Assembly (NCBI RefSeq): GCF_003217575.1
Contig: NZ_QJTC01000010.1
Span: 62,001-126,000 of the forward strand
Length of the DNA stretch: 64,000 nt
Origin: Xylophilus ampelinus
GTDB taxonomy: Bacteria > Pseudomonadota > Gammaproteobacteria > Burkholderiales > Burkholderiaceae_C
Reading direction: 5' to 3'
The notes beneath the pieces are model-generated. The model did no database searches. It was given only the letters and a program-made list of their open reading frames with translations, and had not been told where the DNA came from. The translations under genes were made by a program, and so were the position numbers. Below, piece after piece: positions 35,861 through 45,749 of the stretch. Positions within the stretch are counted from its first letter, which is position 1; every line of letters starts with the position of its first letter.

Positions 35861-38800
35861 TCAGCGTGCCGACAGATCCAGCTCCGCATGCGGCGTCCAG
35901 CCCGCGCGGGCATCCGCATCGGACACGCGCCGCGCAGCGCCCACGAACAGCCGGTCGCCCGCGACACCGTGCGCCGCCAGGTAGTCGCGTACCGCGGTGC
36001 CGCGGCGCACCGCCAGCGACCGCACCGTGTCGTCGGTCACGTCGATCTGCTCCATCAGCAGCTTCTCCATCTCGCCGGCCGGCAGCGTCCGGGCCAGGCC
36101 GATCGCGTTGCGGGGCTTGGGCATGTCGGTGCGGTCGTAGAGGCTGGCGAGCAGTGCAGGCCGCTCCTGCGGCGCCACCTGCATCTCGGCCAGGGCCGGC
36201 CTCGGCGCATCGCCCTGGGCGTCGGCCGGCAGGCTGCGGCGCTTCTCGATGCGCAGCAGCTGGTCGAGCCGTTCGCGGCGCAGGCCGTCGGCCTCGGTTT
36301 CGCGGTGGGCCATGCCGACCACCGTCATCCGCAGGGCCGGCCGCTCGACCAGCGCCTGCGCCACCTTGGCGAGCGACGCCTCGGCCGCGCCGGCGATCTC
36401 CGCGCTGCCCGGCGCGAAGGTGACGGTCGCCGCCTCCGACGCATTGCCGCCCAGCGCATTGCTCAGCAGCGAGAACGGGGAGGTGATCGCCCGGGCCACC
36501 AGGTTGACCAGGGCCTTGCCGATCACCGGCGCCAGGCTGAACTGCGGGTCGTTGAGCGAGCCCTGGATCGGCAGGTCGAGGTCGATCACGCCGTTGCGGT
36601 CGGCCAGCAGCGCCGTCGCCAGCTTGACCGGCAGGCTCGTTTTTGCATCGCCCTGCTGCTCGCCGAAGACCAGCTGGCGCAGCACCAGCGCGTTGGTGGC
36701 CGTGAGCAGGCCGTCTGGCTGCACCTTGTAGGCCACGTCGACGTCGAGCTTGCCGCGCTCGATGCCGTGGCCGACGTACTTGATCGCGTAGGGCGACAGC
36801 GGCGGCAGCTCCAGGTCGCGCACCTTGCCCTCGATGTCGAGCACCAGCGGCTGGACCAGCGGATTGAGCTTGCCCCTGACTTCGAGCGACGCGGTGCCCT
36901 CGACCTTGCCGCGCAGGCCAAGGTCGGCCATCGCCGGGCCGGCGCCTTCGGCCGCGGCGGCCGGCGCCGAGGTGAAGCCCCCGAGCTGGCCGGTCAGCTC
37001 GCTCAGGTTGGCCTCGTACGAGGGCCGGATGAACCGGTCGGAGAACAGCACCCGGCCGTTGACGAAGCGCACCGGGCCGACCCGCACCACCGGGGCCGGT
37101 TTCTGCGCATCTTTCGGTGCCGTAGCCGGCGCGGTGTCTCGACCTCCTGCTATCTTTTCAGGAGCATCCGCCGCCGGCTTCTTCACCAGGTCGAGCAGGT
37201 TGCTGCGGCCGTCGGGGTCGATCGCGATGCGGGCGAAGAAGTCGCTCCAGACCGTGTCGTTCACCGAGACGCGCAGCGCGCTGCCGGGAACCGACGCGAC
37301 CGACAGGCCGCGCAGCTCCAGGTTGCCCCAGCCGAGCAGAGAGGTGGCGCCGCGCGAGAAGGCGCCGACCGAGAGCGCACCGCCCCGCCGCGACGGCGCG
37401 GCCGTCGCCACCCGCGCTTGCGACACCGGCGCGGTGGCCGGCGCGTCGGGCGCGGCGCTCAGGATGCGAACGTTCTCGACGGTGCCGTCGCCGTCGAGCT
37501 GCCACTGGGCGCCGGGCGGCGTGGCGGCGAACTTCACCTCGCCGGTGTAGCCCACCTCGGCCCGGGCCACCTGCACGTTGAGCAGGTCGTCGAAGTACGG
37601 CTCGAAGGCCTGCAGCGGCACCCGCCGCGCCTCCAGCCGGCCGGCCACGACCAGCGGCGACGGCGCGACGGTGCCGCGGAACCGGGTGCGCCCGTCGGCC
37701 GCGGCGGTTCCCCGGCCCCGGTCGGCGGGCGCGGTCTCCTGCGCCTCGCCGATGCGGGCGGAGAGATCGACCGCGACCGGCGCCTCGCCCGGCACCAGCG
37801 GCCACCGCAGGCGGCCGGTGCCCAGCTGCAGTTCCGACACGTCGACGGCCACCGACGGGGAGCGGCCCGCGTCGCGGAACTGCAGGGCGCCCTCGTCCAG
37901 CGCCAGCTGACCGACGGCGACCGACCAGGGCGTGGCGCTGGCAGCGGACGAGGATGCCGCCGCGCCGGTGCCGCGCACCTCCTTCTCCACCCCGGCCGGG
38001 TCGCCCGCCGGCGTGCCGGCCCGGCCCGTATCGGCCGCCACGCGCCAGTCCTCGAACATCCAGTGGCCCCGGGCGTCGCGCGCCAAGCGCAGTCGCGGCG
38101 CCGACATGCCGACCTGCGGCAGCGACACGCTGCGCCGCGCGGTGTCGATCCGGGCACCGTCGAGCGTCAGGCGGCGCACGCCGGCCAGCCCCTCGCCGGC
38201 GCGTCCGACCAAGGCCAGGTCGGCGATCCGCAGGTTCTTCGCCTCGACCACGGTGCCGGCGGGCGACCACTGCAGCGCCGCCCGGGTGGTGACCGTGCCG
38301 GCCACCGTCGGCGCCAGCACGCCGCTCAGGTAGGGGGCGGCCCAGGCGAGCGGGATCGCGCCGCTGTCGATGTCGAGCGCCACCGCGTCGGGGGTCAGCG
38401 TCCCGTGCACCGACAGGCGCGCAACGGAGGCGGTGCCTTCGCCGGCACCGGTTGTCCGACCCGAAGCGATGCCCGTCGCGTCGGCCGATGCGGTCAGGCG
38501 CGCAGGCTGTTTCATCGGCCAGGCGGCGCCTTGCAGGTCGAGGGCCAGGCCGGTCAGCGCCAGCGCGGCGGCCGGGTCGGTCGTCGCGTCGTGCCAGTCG
38601 ATGCGGCCCTGCGCGATCCTGAAGTGGGACACGGTGGCGGTCCACGGCGGGGGCGCCGTCCTGCCGATGGACGCGGCCGGGGTTGCGGCTTGTGCGGGCG
38701 CGGTCCTGCGGTCGGCGGCGGATGCAGTCGCCGTGGCGGCTCGGCCCGTCCCTGCGATCCGGCCGTCGCTGCCGCAGCGCAGCGTGGCCTGCAGCGCCTG

Positions 38801-39769
38801 CAGCGTCACCTGTCCGATCGCGACCTCGCGGGCGAAGGGCCGCAGACGGGCGACCTCCACCGCCAGCCGCTCGACCCGCAGCACCTCTTGCCCGTCGGCA
38901 TCCTGCAGCACCGGGCGGTGCGCGGTGAGTTGGCCACGGATCTCGAGGTTGGCCGGCGTCGGCGCCTCGGCCTGCCGAAAGGAGGCGTGCAGCTCGGCGT
39001 CCAGCGTGCCGCCGGCCAGTCGCACCGGCAAGCCGGCGGGCCAGTAGGACAGATAGGGCGCCAGGTCCAGGCCTTCGAATCGCAATGTCGCCTCGCCTTC
39101 GCGGGTGGAGGCGAAGGGCGTCGCCTGGGCGGAGCTGTCGAAGCGGCTGCCGTCGAGTGTGAAGGCCAGGCGGGGCTCGGCCGCCGTCTCGCGCTGGGCG
39201 GCCAGGCTGCTGAGCAGCGGCAGGCGCAGGCTCAGCTCGCGCACCGCATGGGCGCGGCCGCGGTCGTCGAAATCGATCTCGCCGCCGCGCAGGTCCAGGT
39301 CGTGCAGCGAGAAGCGCACCGGCGGCGCGGCCGGGTCGCGCGGTGCGCGTTCCAGCCGCGCTAGGATGTCGTCGATGTCGAAGCCGCCCTCGCCCTTGTG
39401 CGCGATGCGCAGCCGGGGCTGCTCGATCCGCAGCGTGCGCACCACCGGTGCCAGATAGCGCACCGACGACCACGCCAGCCGCAGCCGCACCCCGTCGATC
39501 CGCAGTTGCGGTGTCACACCGGGTGCCGCCCCCGCCACCGCCAGGTCGTGCATCCGCAGCTCCAGCCGCCAGGGCCGGAAGTCGATCCGGCCGGCCGTCA
39601 CCGCCCGGCCGAGCCGCTCCGATGCCCGGTGCTCCAACTGGTGGCGCAGCAGGTGCGGCACGCCCCACCAGGCCAGGACCACGAGCAAAGCGAAGGCGGA
39701 CAGCAGGATGCCGAAAGCGCGCAGATAGCGCAGCGCGCGGTGCGCGGGAGGGATACGGTCTGCGGTCAT
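35861..39769 (-). CDS. DUF748 / AsmA-like envelope protein
   Basis: A 1302-residue protein anchored by one N-terminal helix (AFGILLSAFALLVVLAWWGV) with a long periplasmic beta-rich body of AsmA/DUF748 type (e.g. GRAVTAGRIDFRPWRLELRM, LSELTGQLGGFTS). The C-terminal region VTFAPGSAEIAGAAEASLAK is the part that resembles an OmpA-like fold. AsmA-family giants are thought to bridge inner and outer membranes and move phospholipids; for DUF748 this is inference. Palindromic repeat copy G is translated in frame (KIAGGRDTAPATAP). The 286 bases between this gene and the DUF349 gene hold no supported feature. Confidence 0.85.
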   Translation of the reverse strand: MTADRIPPAHRALRYLRAFGILLSAFALLVVLAWWGVPHLLRHQLEHRASERLGRAVTAGRIDFRPWRLELRMHDLAVAGAAPGVTPQLRIDGVRLRLAWSSVRYLAPVVRTLRIEQPRLRIAHKGEGGFDIDDILARLERAPRDPAAPPVRFSLHDLDLRGGEIDFDDRGRAHAVRELSLRLPLLSSLAAQRETAAEPRLAFTLDGSRFDSSAQATPFASTREGEATLRFEGLDLAPYLSYWPAGLPVRLAGGTLDAELHASFRQAEAPTPANLEIRGQLTAHRPVLQDADGQEVLRVERLAVEVARLRPFAREVAIGQVTLQALQATLRCGSDGRIAGTGRAATATASAADRRTAPAQAATPAASIGRTAPPPWTATVSHFRIAQGRIDWHDATTDPAAALALTGLALDLQGAAWPMKQPARLTASADATGIASGRTTGAGEGTASVARLSVHGTLTPDAVALDIDSGAIPLAWAAPYLSGVLAPTVAGTVTTRAALQWSPAGTVVEAKNLRIADLALVGRAGEGLAGVRRLTLDGARIDTARRSVSLPQVGMSAPRLRLARDARGHWMFEDWRVAADTGRAGTPAGDPAGVEKEVRGTGAAASSSAASATPWSVAVGQLALDEGALQFRDAGRSPSVAVDVSELQLGTGRLRWPLVPGEAPVAVDLSARIGEAQETAPADRGRGTAAADGRTRFRGTVAPSPLVVAGRLEARRVPLQAFEPYFDDLLNVQVARAEVGYTGEVKFAATPPGAQWQLDGDGTVENVRILSAAPDAPATAPVSQARVATAAPSRRGGALSVGAFSRGATSLLGWGNLELRGLSVASVPGSALRVSVNDTVWSDFFARIAIDPDGRSNLLDLVKKPAADAPEKIAGGRDTAPATAPKDAQKPAPVVRVGPVRFVNGRVLFSDRFIRPSYEANLSELTGQLGGFTSAPAAAAEGAGPAMADLGLRGKVEGTASLEVRGKLNPLVQPLVLDIEGKVRDLELPPLSPYAIKYVGHGIERGKLDVDVAYKVQPDGLLTATNALVLRQLVFGEQQGDAKTSLPVKLATALLADRNGVIDLDLPIQGSLNDPQFSLAPVIGKALVNLVARAITSPFSLLSNALGGNASEAATVTFAPGSAEIAGAAEASLAKVAQALVERPALRMTVVGMAHRETEADGLRRERLDQLLRIEKRRSLPADAQGDAPRPALAEMQVAPQERPALLASLYDRTDMPKPRNAIGLARTLPAGEMEKLLMEQIDVTDDTVRSLAVRRGTAVRDYLAAHGVAGDRLFVGAARRVSDADARAGWTPHAELDLSAR
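37101..37169 (-). repeat. Palindromic repeat copy G, inside the DUF748 gene
   Basis: On the minus strand: GCTCCTGAAAAGATAGC, then GGTCGAGACACCGCGCCGGC, then TACGGCACCGAAAGATGCG. The first arm has drifted (GCTCC for GCTAT). It is sense and in frame, encoding IAGGRDTAPATAPKDA, which aligns with IAGGRRIAPAAG in ComEC. Confidence 0.68.
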
Positions 39770-40294
39770 CGCGGGAGGTCCACGCGGCGGGAATGGATCG
39801 GCATCGGGCGAGTGTCGGTCATGCGTAAGAGCGTGCGCGACGCCCGCGGCCTCGGGTTTTCGAGAGGCGCGGGTACCGTTTCGGACGACTCGCGTACCGC
39901 GCCACAGGCATCCGGGCCGATCCGCCGCCCGTTGCCCCGGGGCCGTAGGACAAAACCCGGCTTTCATCCGGAAACACTCTTTTCGCCGAGGAAGGTAATG
40001 TGTCACCCGCTCACACCCGTTTTCAACAGACATACATAGAATGTAAAACACGTTCTTTATAGTTGACTCGATATATGCAAGGCTCCTAGAATCCGCCCGT
40101 TTCCGAAATCGGAACTTCGACCCCGCTGCCGATCCACCGGCTAAGTCGATTCGTTGCCTCACCCTTCCTGCCCCATCGCGGCGGACCTGCACGAATCCGA
40201 TGGCGACCCAATCCAAACGAGCGACCGTTCTCCTGCGAGACATGCCTGGCATGTGGCGCGCAGGCCGGCCCCCTCGTGTAGAAAGGAAAAGCTA
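39770..40294. other. Long divergent intergenic region
   Basis: These 525 bases between the DUF748 gene (minus) and the lytic transglycosylase gene (plus) contain no supported gene. The half near 40000-40100 is unusually A/T-rich and holds the promoter given separately; the remainder is normal high-G+C sequence, and no terminator or repeat family member is seen. Confidence 0.6.
40063..40092 (+). promoter_or_regulatory. Sigma-70-type promoter for the lytic transglycosylase
   Basis: TTGACT at 40063-40068 and TAGAAT at 40087-40092 with an 18-base spacer, in the A/T-rich tract. Transcription would start near 40100, leaving a leader of about 195 bases before the ATG at 40295. Confidence 0.6.
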
Positions 40295-41173
40295 ATGACA
40301 GCGTCAGGAAAAATAGCCCAGGCCGCGCGGACTTTCGCCGCAGACGTCGCCGAGGGATTTTTCGAAATCACGCACAACGGTTTTGCCCTGATCGGCCTCT
40401 TGGTGGCCTTCGCCGCCCTGACGCTGTTCCTTCGGGGAGACCTGCGCCAATCCGGCGAAGCGCAACTGATGGGCTTGCTGCAGGCCCGCCTGGTCGAGCA
40501 GGTCGGCCTGCCGATCCAGCGCGATGCGGTTGAACGTGCCACCGCGACCAACCCGCAGGAACTGCCCAAGGCCCAGGCCGCGGTCGCGTTCTGGCTGAGC
40601 AAGAAATACCGGGTGGCGCCCGAGCCGATCGGCGCGCTGGTGGCGGAAGCCTTCGAGACCGGTGCCCGCACCAAGCTCGACCCGACGCTGATCCTCGCGA
40701 TCATGGCCGTGGAATCGGGCTTCAACCCGTTCGCCCAGAGCCCGGTGGGCGCGCAGGGCCTGATGCAGGTCATGACCCGGGTGCACACCGACAAGTACCA
40801 GCACTTCGGCGGCCAGCTGGCGGCGTTCGATCCGGTGACCAACCTCCGGGTGGGCGTGAAGGTGCTGCAGGAATGCATCGCCCGTGCCGGCTCGCTGGAG
40901 GCCGGCCTGCGCTACTACGTGGGTGCCGCCAACATGGAAGACGACGGCGGCTACGCCGCCAAGGTGCTGGCGGAGCACGGCCGGCTCCACTCGGTGGCGC
41001 TGGGCAAGAACGTGCCGGTGACGCCGCCCGCGATCGTGGTGCCGCCGCCGGCCGCCGCGCCCGCCCAGCCGGTCAAGGTCGAGGCCCCGGCCCATGCGCC
41101 CGCGGCCCCGGCCGCGGTGCCGAAGCTGGTCGCGCTGGCGACCGACGGGATCGAAACCGTCGACGCCCGTTGA
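40295..41173 (+). CDS. Membrane-anchored lytic transglycosylase (SLT domain)
   Basis: A 292-residue protein with an N-terminal membrane helix (FALIGLLVAFAALTLFL) and a soluble SLT-type domain. The catalytic Glu is in IMAVESGFNPFAQSP and is followed by VGAQGLMQVM, and the third motif is GLRYYVGAANMEDDGGYA. The C-terminal 60 residues are Pro/Ala-rich. It should cleave peptidoglycan between MurNAc and GlcNAc forming 1,6-anhydro ends. AAAGGA lies upstream of the ATG at 40295. It is monocistronic and is followed by the glyA riboswitch. Confidence 0.9.
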   Translation: MTASGKIAQAARTFAADVAEGFFEITHNGFALIGLLVAFAALTLFLRGDLRQSGEAQLMGLLQARLVEQVGLPIQRDAVERATATNPQELPKAQAAVAFWLSKKYRVAPEPIGALVAEAFETGARTKLDPTLILAIMAVESGFNPFAQSPVGAQGLMQVMTRVHTDKYQHFGGQLAAFDPVTNLRVGVKVLQECIARAGSLEAGLRYYVGAANMEDDGGYAAKVLAEHGRLHSVALGKNVPVTPPAIVVPPPAAAPAQPVKVEAPAHAPAAPAAVPKLVALATDGIETVDAR

Positions 41174-41227
41174 TACGGCAGGGTCACCGCCGCGCCACCC
41201 CGGCAAGTCCGGTGCGCTAAAATTCGT

Positions 41228-41390
41228 GGGTACGCGACTGGCGATAGGCGCGGCCCCCGCATGGCGGACAGGCTGCCGCTGACGTGGAATCACCGAAGGG
41301 CACGCGCCCTCGACAACCACTGGGAAGCGTACCGCCCCGGATGCCGCAGGCACCTGGGCGTTTCAGCCGTTCGCCTGGGCAGCCCTTCCT
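41228..41390 (+). promoter_or_regulatory. ZTP/ZMP riboswitch (pfl motif) upstream of glyA
   Basis: The leader of glyA carries the conserved blocks of the ZTP riboswitch: TACGCGACTGGCG at the 5' end, ACGTGGAATCACCG and ACAACCACTGGGAAGCGTA in the middle, and the TTCGCCTGGGCA block near 41370-41381 that forms the ligand-binding pseudoknot side. ZTP riboswitches sense ZMP/ZTP, which accumulates when 10-formyl-tetrahydrofolate is short, and typically turn on glyA, purH or folate genes. Its position 55 bases before the glyA start fits. I judged it from memory of the consensus, not from a covariance model. Confidence 0.78.
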
Positions 41391-41444
41391 GGAACCGTGC
41401 ACCGCGCACCGCCCAAAGGGACCACGTCTGTCAGGACTGCCACC

Positions 41445-42689
41445 ATGTACCACCGCAACCTGCTCGTCGAGCAAGCCGACCCTGAACTGTTCGCGGCCAT
41501 CCAGGCCGAGAACGCCCGCCAGGAGCACCACATCGAACTGATCGCCAGCGAGAACTACGCATCTCCGGCGGTGATGTGGGCCCAGGGCACCCAGCTCACC
41601 AACAAGTACGCCGAGGGCTATCCCGGCAAGCGCTATTACGGCGGCTGCGAGCATGTCGACGTGGCCGAGCAGCTGGCCATCGACCGGGTCAAGCGGATCT
41701 TCGGCGCCGACGCCGCCAACGTACAGCCGCATTGCGGTGCCTCGGCCAACGAAGCCGTCTTCCTCGCCTTCCTGAAGCCGGGCGACACGCTCCTGGGCAT
41801 GTCGCTGGCCGAGGGCGGCCACCTGACCCACGGCATGCCGCTCAACATGAGCGGCAAGTGGTTCGACGCCGTCTCCTACGGGCTGAACGAAAAGGAAGAG
41901 ATCGACTACGACGCGATGGAGCGCAAGGCCCACGAGACCAAGCCCAAGCTGATCGTGGCCGGCGCCTCCGCCTACAGCCTGCGCATCGATTTCGCGCGTT
42001 TCGCCAAGGTGGCCAAGGACGTCGGCGCGATCTTCATGGTCGACATGGCCCACTACGCCGGCCTGATCGCCGCGGGCGAATACCCCAACCCGGTGCCGCA
42101 TGCCGACGTGGTGACCTCCACCACCCACAAGAGCCTGCGCGGTCCGCGCGGCGGCATCATCCTGATGAAGGCGCAGCACGAGAAGGCGATCAACAGCGCC
42201 ATCTTCCCCGGCCTGCAGGGCGGCCCTCTGATGCACGTGATCGCGGCCAAGGCCGTGGCCTTCAAGGAAGCGCTGCAGCCCGAGTTCAAAACCTACCAGC
42301 AGCAGGTGGCAAAGAACGCCCGCATCGTCGCCGACACCTTGACCGAGCGCGGCCTGCGCATCGTGAGCGGCCGTACCGAGAGCCACGTGATGCTGGTCGA
42401 CCTGCGCGCCAAGGGCATCACCGGCAAGGAAGCCGAAGCGGTGCTGGGCAGCGCGCACATGACGATCAACAAGAACGCGATCCCGAACGACCCCGAGAAG
42501 CCGATGGTGACCAGCGGCGTGCGCATCGGCACGCCGGCGATGACCACCCGCGGCTTCAAGGACGACGAGGCCCGCGCCACCGCCCACCTGATCGCCGACG
42601 TGCTGGACAACCCGCGCGACCCGGCCAACATCGACGCGGTGCGCGCCAAGGTGCACGCCCTGACGAGCCGCTTCCCGGTCTACGGTTGA
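41445..42689 (+). CDS. glyA: Serine hydroxymethyltransferase
   Basis: A 414-residue PLP enzyme converting serine and tetrahydrofolate to glycine and 5,10-methylene-THF. The PLP lysine is Lys229 in [38 protein letters not shown] and [14 protein letters not shown] are also intact. The ATG at 41445 ([10 protein letters not shown]) is standard, while an upstream in-frame Met lies in the riboswitch leader. It is probably activated by the ZTP riboswitch and is followed 40 bases later by nrdR, as in many proteobacteria. Confidence 0.97.
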   Translation: MYHRNLLVEQADPELFAAIQAENARQEHHIELIASENYASPAVMWAQGTQLTNKYAEGYPGKRYYGGCEHVDVAEQLAIDRVKRIFGADAANVQPHCGASANEAVFLAFLKPGDTLLGMSLAEGGHLTHGMPLNMSGKWFDAVSYGLNEKEEIDYDAMERKAHETKPKLIVAGASAYSLRIDFARFAKVAKDVGAIFMVDMAHYAGLIAAGEYPNPVPHADVVTSTTHKSLRGPRGGIILMKAQHEKAINSAIFPGLQGGPLMHVIAAKAVAFKEALQPEFKTYQQQVAKNARIVADTLTERGLRIVSGRTESHVMLVDLRAKGITGKEAEAVLGSAHMTINKNAIPNDPEKPMVTSGVRIGTPAMTTRGFKDDEARATAHLIADVLDNPRDPANIDAVRAKVHALTSRFPVYG

Positions 42690-42729
42690 AGCCTGTTCGC
42701 TGCCATCGCCGCCTGCGCGCCGCCCTGCC

Positions 42730-43179
42730 GTGAAGTGCCCCTTCTGCAACCACCCCGACACCCAGGTGGTGGAGACGCGGGTGGCCGAGGACGGCACCTC
42801 GGTGCGGCGGCGGCGCCGGTGCGGCGACTGCGACAAGCGCTTCACCACCTACGAGCGGCCGGACGTCAGCCTGCCGGCACTCGTCAAGAAGGACGGCCGG
42901 CGGGTCGACTACCGGCGCGAGAAGCTGCGCGCGTCGATGAACCTGGCGCTGCGCAAGCGCCCGATCGGCGTCGAGCAGGTCGATGCCGCGGTCGAGCGGA
43001 TCGAGGAAACGCTGCTGGCGCTGGGCCTGCGCGAGCTGCCCTCCAACCGCATCGGCGAACTGGTGATGCGCGAGCTGAAACGGCTCGACAAGGTGGCCTA
43101 CGTCCGCTTCGCGAGCGTCTACCGCAGCTTCGAGGACATCGACGAGTTCAAGACGCTGGTGGACGAGGTCCGCACCTGA
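42730..43179 (+). CDS. nrdR: Transcriptional repressor NrdR
   Basis: A 149-residue repressor of ribonucleotide reductase genes. It has the N-terminal zinc ribbon ([10 protein letters not shown] ... CGDCDKRF) and an ATP-cone domain that senses dATP/ATP ([20 protein letters not shown]). Translation starts at GTG 42730. The length equals the family norm. It lies between glyA and the FUSC gene on the same strand. Confidence 0.96.
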   Translation: MKCPFCNHPDTQVVETRVAEDGTSVRRRRRCGDCDKRFTTYERPDVSLPALVKKDGRRVDYRREKLRASMNLALRKRPIGVEQVDAAVERIEETLLALGLRELPSNRIGELVMRELKRLDKVAYVRFASVYRSFEDIDEFKTLVDEVRT

Positions 43180-43252
43180 GGCCACCGGCGATGCGCCCGG
43201 TCGTCCGTCTGCCGGACTCCGAGACTGGCGCGCTTCCTGCGTCGTACCTCGA

Positions 43253-45526
43253 ATGAATCTCACCACCGTCCGGCACGGGTTGCGGCGCCTCTGGGCGCAG
43301 GACACCTTCGTCTACAGCCTGCGTGTGGCCCTGGCGCTCGGCAGCGTGATGGCCGTCTGCCGGAGCGTCGGCCGGATGGATCTGGTGATGCCGGTGCTGC
43401 TGGGCGTGATCGCCTGCGCGCTGGCCGAGACCGACGACAGCCTGCGCGGCCGCCTGCGGGCGCTGCTGGTCACGATGGGCTGCTTCGTCGCGGTGGCCTT
43501 CGCCGTGCAGGCGCTGGCGGCGCATGTGGTGCTGTTCGGCCTGGCGCTGCCGGCGGCGGCCTTCGTCCTCACCTTGCTGGGCGCGGTGGGCGAACGCTAC
43601 CGGGCGATCGGCTATGCGACGCTGATCGTGGTGCTCTACACCGCCATCGGCCTGGAGCACTTGGCGGCCAGCGGTATCAGCTTCTGGCACAGGCCGCTGC
43701 CGCTGCTGGCGGGCGCCGCCTGGTACGGCGCGATCTCGCTCGTCTGGGCCGGCCTCTTCACGCACCAGCCGGTGCAGCAGAACCTGGCCCTGCTCTTCGA
43801 CGAACTGGCCGAAGCGCTCTGGATCAAGTCGTCGATGTTCGAGCCGGTGCGCGGCATCGACGTTGTCCGCCGCCGCATCGCGCTGGCGCGCCACAACGGC
43901 CGGGTGGTACAGGCGCTCAATACCGCCAAGGAAAGCCTGTTTCGCCGCATCGGCACCGGCGCGGTGGCCGGCGGTCGCATGCGCCGCTACCTGGGCCTGT
44001 ACTTCATCGCGCAGGACGTGCACGAGCGGGCCAGCTCCTCCCACTACGCCTACGATGAGCTGACAGACACCTTCTTCCACAGCGACGTGATGTTCCGAGG
44101 CCAGCGGCTGCTGGCGCTGCAGGGCCGGGCCTGCCTGGAGTTAGCCCGCGCGATCCGGATGCGCGAGCCGTTCGAGAAGCGCCCCGACAGCCTGCAGGCG
44201 ATGGCCGACCTGCGCGCCGCGATCGACCACCTGCGCCACCGCCCGCCCGTCGACCGGCCCGAGACTCCCGGGCGCACCGCCCGGCTGCTGCGCTCCCTGC
44301 AGGCGCTGGCCGACAACCTCGCCGCGCTGGATGCGACGCTCACCAGCGCCGGCCACCCGCCCGCCGAGCACGACGCGCAGCGCGACAGCAGCCTCTTCGA
44401 CCGCTCGCCCCGCACCGCGCGCGATGCGATCGGCCGGGTGCGCCAGCAGCTGGGCCTGGCGTCGCCGCTGTTCCGGCATGCGGTGCGCCTCTCGCTGGCG
44501 CTGGGCGCGGGCTACGCCGCAATGCAGGCGATGCATGTGCAGGAGGGCTGGTGGGTGGTGCTGACCACGCTCTTCGTCTGCCAGCCCGGCTACGGTGCCA
44601 CACGGCGGCGGATGCTGCAACGGGTGGCCGGCACCTTCGGCGGGCTGGTGGTCGGGTGGATGCTGTTCGGCCTGTTTCACCAGCCACTGGTGCAGGCCAT
44701 GCTGGCCGTCGTGGCGGGCATCGTCTTCTTCGCCGCGCGGCGCAACCGCTACGCACTGGCCACCGGCGCGATCACCCTGCTGGTGCTGCTCTGCTTCAAC
44801 CAGATCGGCAACGGCTACGACCTGATCGTGCCGCGTATGGTCGATACCGTCGCTGGTGCGCTGATCGCCGGCGCCGCGGTGTTTCTGGTGCTGCCCGACT
44901 GGCAGGGCCGCCGGCTGGAAGCCACCGCGGCCCGCGCGATCGGCTCCAGCGCCCGGTACCTGCAGGCGATTCTGCAGCAGTATGTGGACGGCAAACAGGA
45001 CGACCTGGCCTACCGGCTGGCGCGCCGCAATGCGCACAATGCCGATGCCGCGCTCTCGTCTGCCCTGGTGCAGATGCTGCAGGAGCCAGGATTCCTGCAC
45101 CGCAACGGCGAGGCGGCGATCCGCTTCATGGTGCTGTCGCACACGCTGCTGAACTACCTGTCGGCGCTGGGGGCGCACCGCGGCGCGGTGTCGGCCCACG
45201 GCCGCGATCCGTTGCTGGAACAGGCAGGAGCCTATCTATTGCAGACGCTGGAAGAGGTGGCGTCGCAATTGCTCGCACACCGCGCGCCCGAGGCGGTGTC
45301 CCCCGAGGCACTGGCGATGGCCGCCGCGCTGGAAGCGCAGGACGGCGTCCATGGCGTGGGCGTGCAGCAGATACAGATGGCCTTGATCGTCCGCATGGTG
45401 GAGCCTCTGCGGGCGGGCGCGGCCCGCCTGATCGAGCGCCCCGCGGCGGTCGGAGACGCGCCCCATGCCGTCCTGCCAGCGCACGCGGACGGGGAATCGA
45501 ACCGGTTTCGAAAAACCACGCCGTGA
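43253..45526 (+). CDS. FUSC family membrane protein (YccS/YhfK type)
   Basis: A 757-residue inner-membrane protein with two blocks of membrane helices, around residues 20-165 and 405-545, each followed by a cytoplasmic helical domain. The repeated architecture and motifs such as VALALGSVMAVCRS and GWWVVLTTLFVCQPGYGATR identify the YccS/FUSC family, related to aromatic-acid efflux proteins. Substrates for YccS-type members are not established. It may be co-transcribed with nrdR, 73 bases upstream. It marks the left edge of the core block; the accessory region starts beyond it. Confidence 0.88.
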   Translation: MNLTTVRHGLRRLWAQDTFVYSLRVALALGSVMAVCRSVGRMDLVMPVLLGVIACALAETDDSLRGRLRALLVTMGCFVAVAFAVQALAAHVVLFGLALPAAAFVLTLLGAVGERYRAIGYATLIVVLYTAIGLEHLAASGISFWHRPLPLLAGAAWYGAISLVWAGLFTHQPVQQNLALLFDELAEALWIKSSMFEPVRGIDVVRRRIALARHNGRVVQALNTAKESLFRRIGTGAVAGGRMRRYLGLYFIAQDVHERASSSHYAYDELTDTFFHSDVMFRGQRLLALQGRACLELARAIRMREPFEKRPDSLQAMADLRAAIDHLRHRPPVDRPETPGRTARLLRSLQALADNLAALDATLTSAGHPPAEHDAQRDSSLFDRSPRTARDAIGRVRQQLGLASPLFRHAVRLSLALGAGYAAMQAMHVQEGWWVVLTTLFVCQPGYGATRRRMLQRVAGTFGGLVVGWMLFGLFHQPLVQAMLAVVAGIVFFAARRNRYALATGAITLLVLLCFNQIGNGYDLIVPRMVDTVAGALIAGAAVFLVLPDWQGRRLEATAARAIGSSARYLQAILQQYVDGKQDDLAYRLARRNAHNADAALSSALVQMLQEPGFLHRNGEAAIRFMVLSHTLLNYLSALGAHRGAVSAHGRDPLLEQAGAYLLQTLEEVASQLLAHRAPEAVSPEALAMAAALEAQDGVHGVGVQQIQMALIVRMVEPLRAGAARLIERPAAVGDAPHAVLPAHADGESNRFRKTTP

Positions 45527-45749
45527 GCGCCGGCTCCGCGCAGCCCCGCTGCGCTCGATGGTGCACGGCATGACACGAGTCGGCGTCTGCGCCGCGCATG
45601 CCCGCTTGACCGGATCGAGGTTCGTCCCAGGAGGCGCATGGGCGTACGATTCCTGACCGACGCGCCGCCGTGAAACGCAGGCATTGCTGCGGTCGGCACG
45701 GTCCGGGACACTTGGTACCTCGGTGCCTCCTACTGAAAACTGCGACTCC

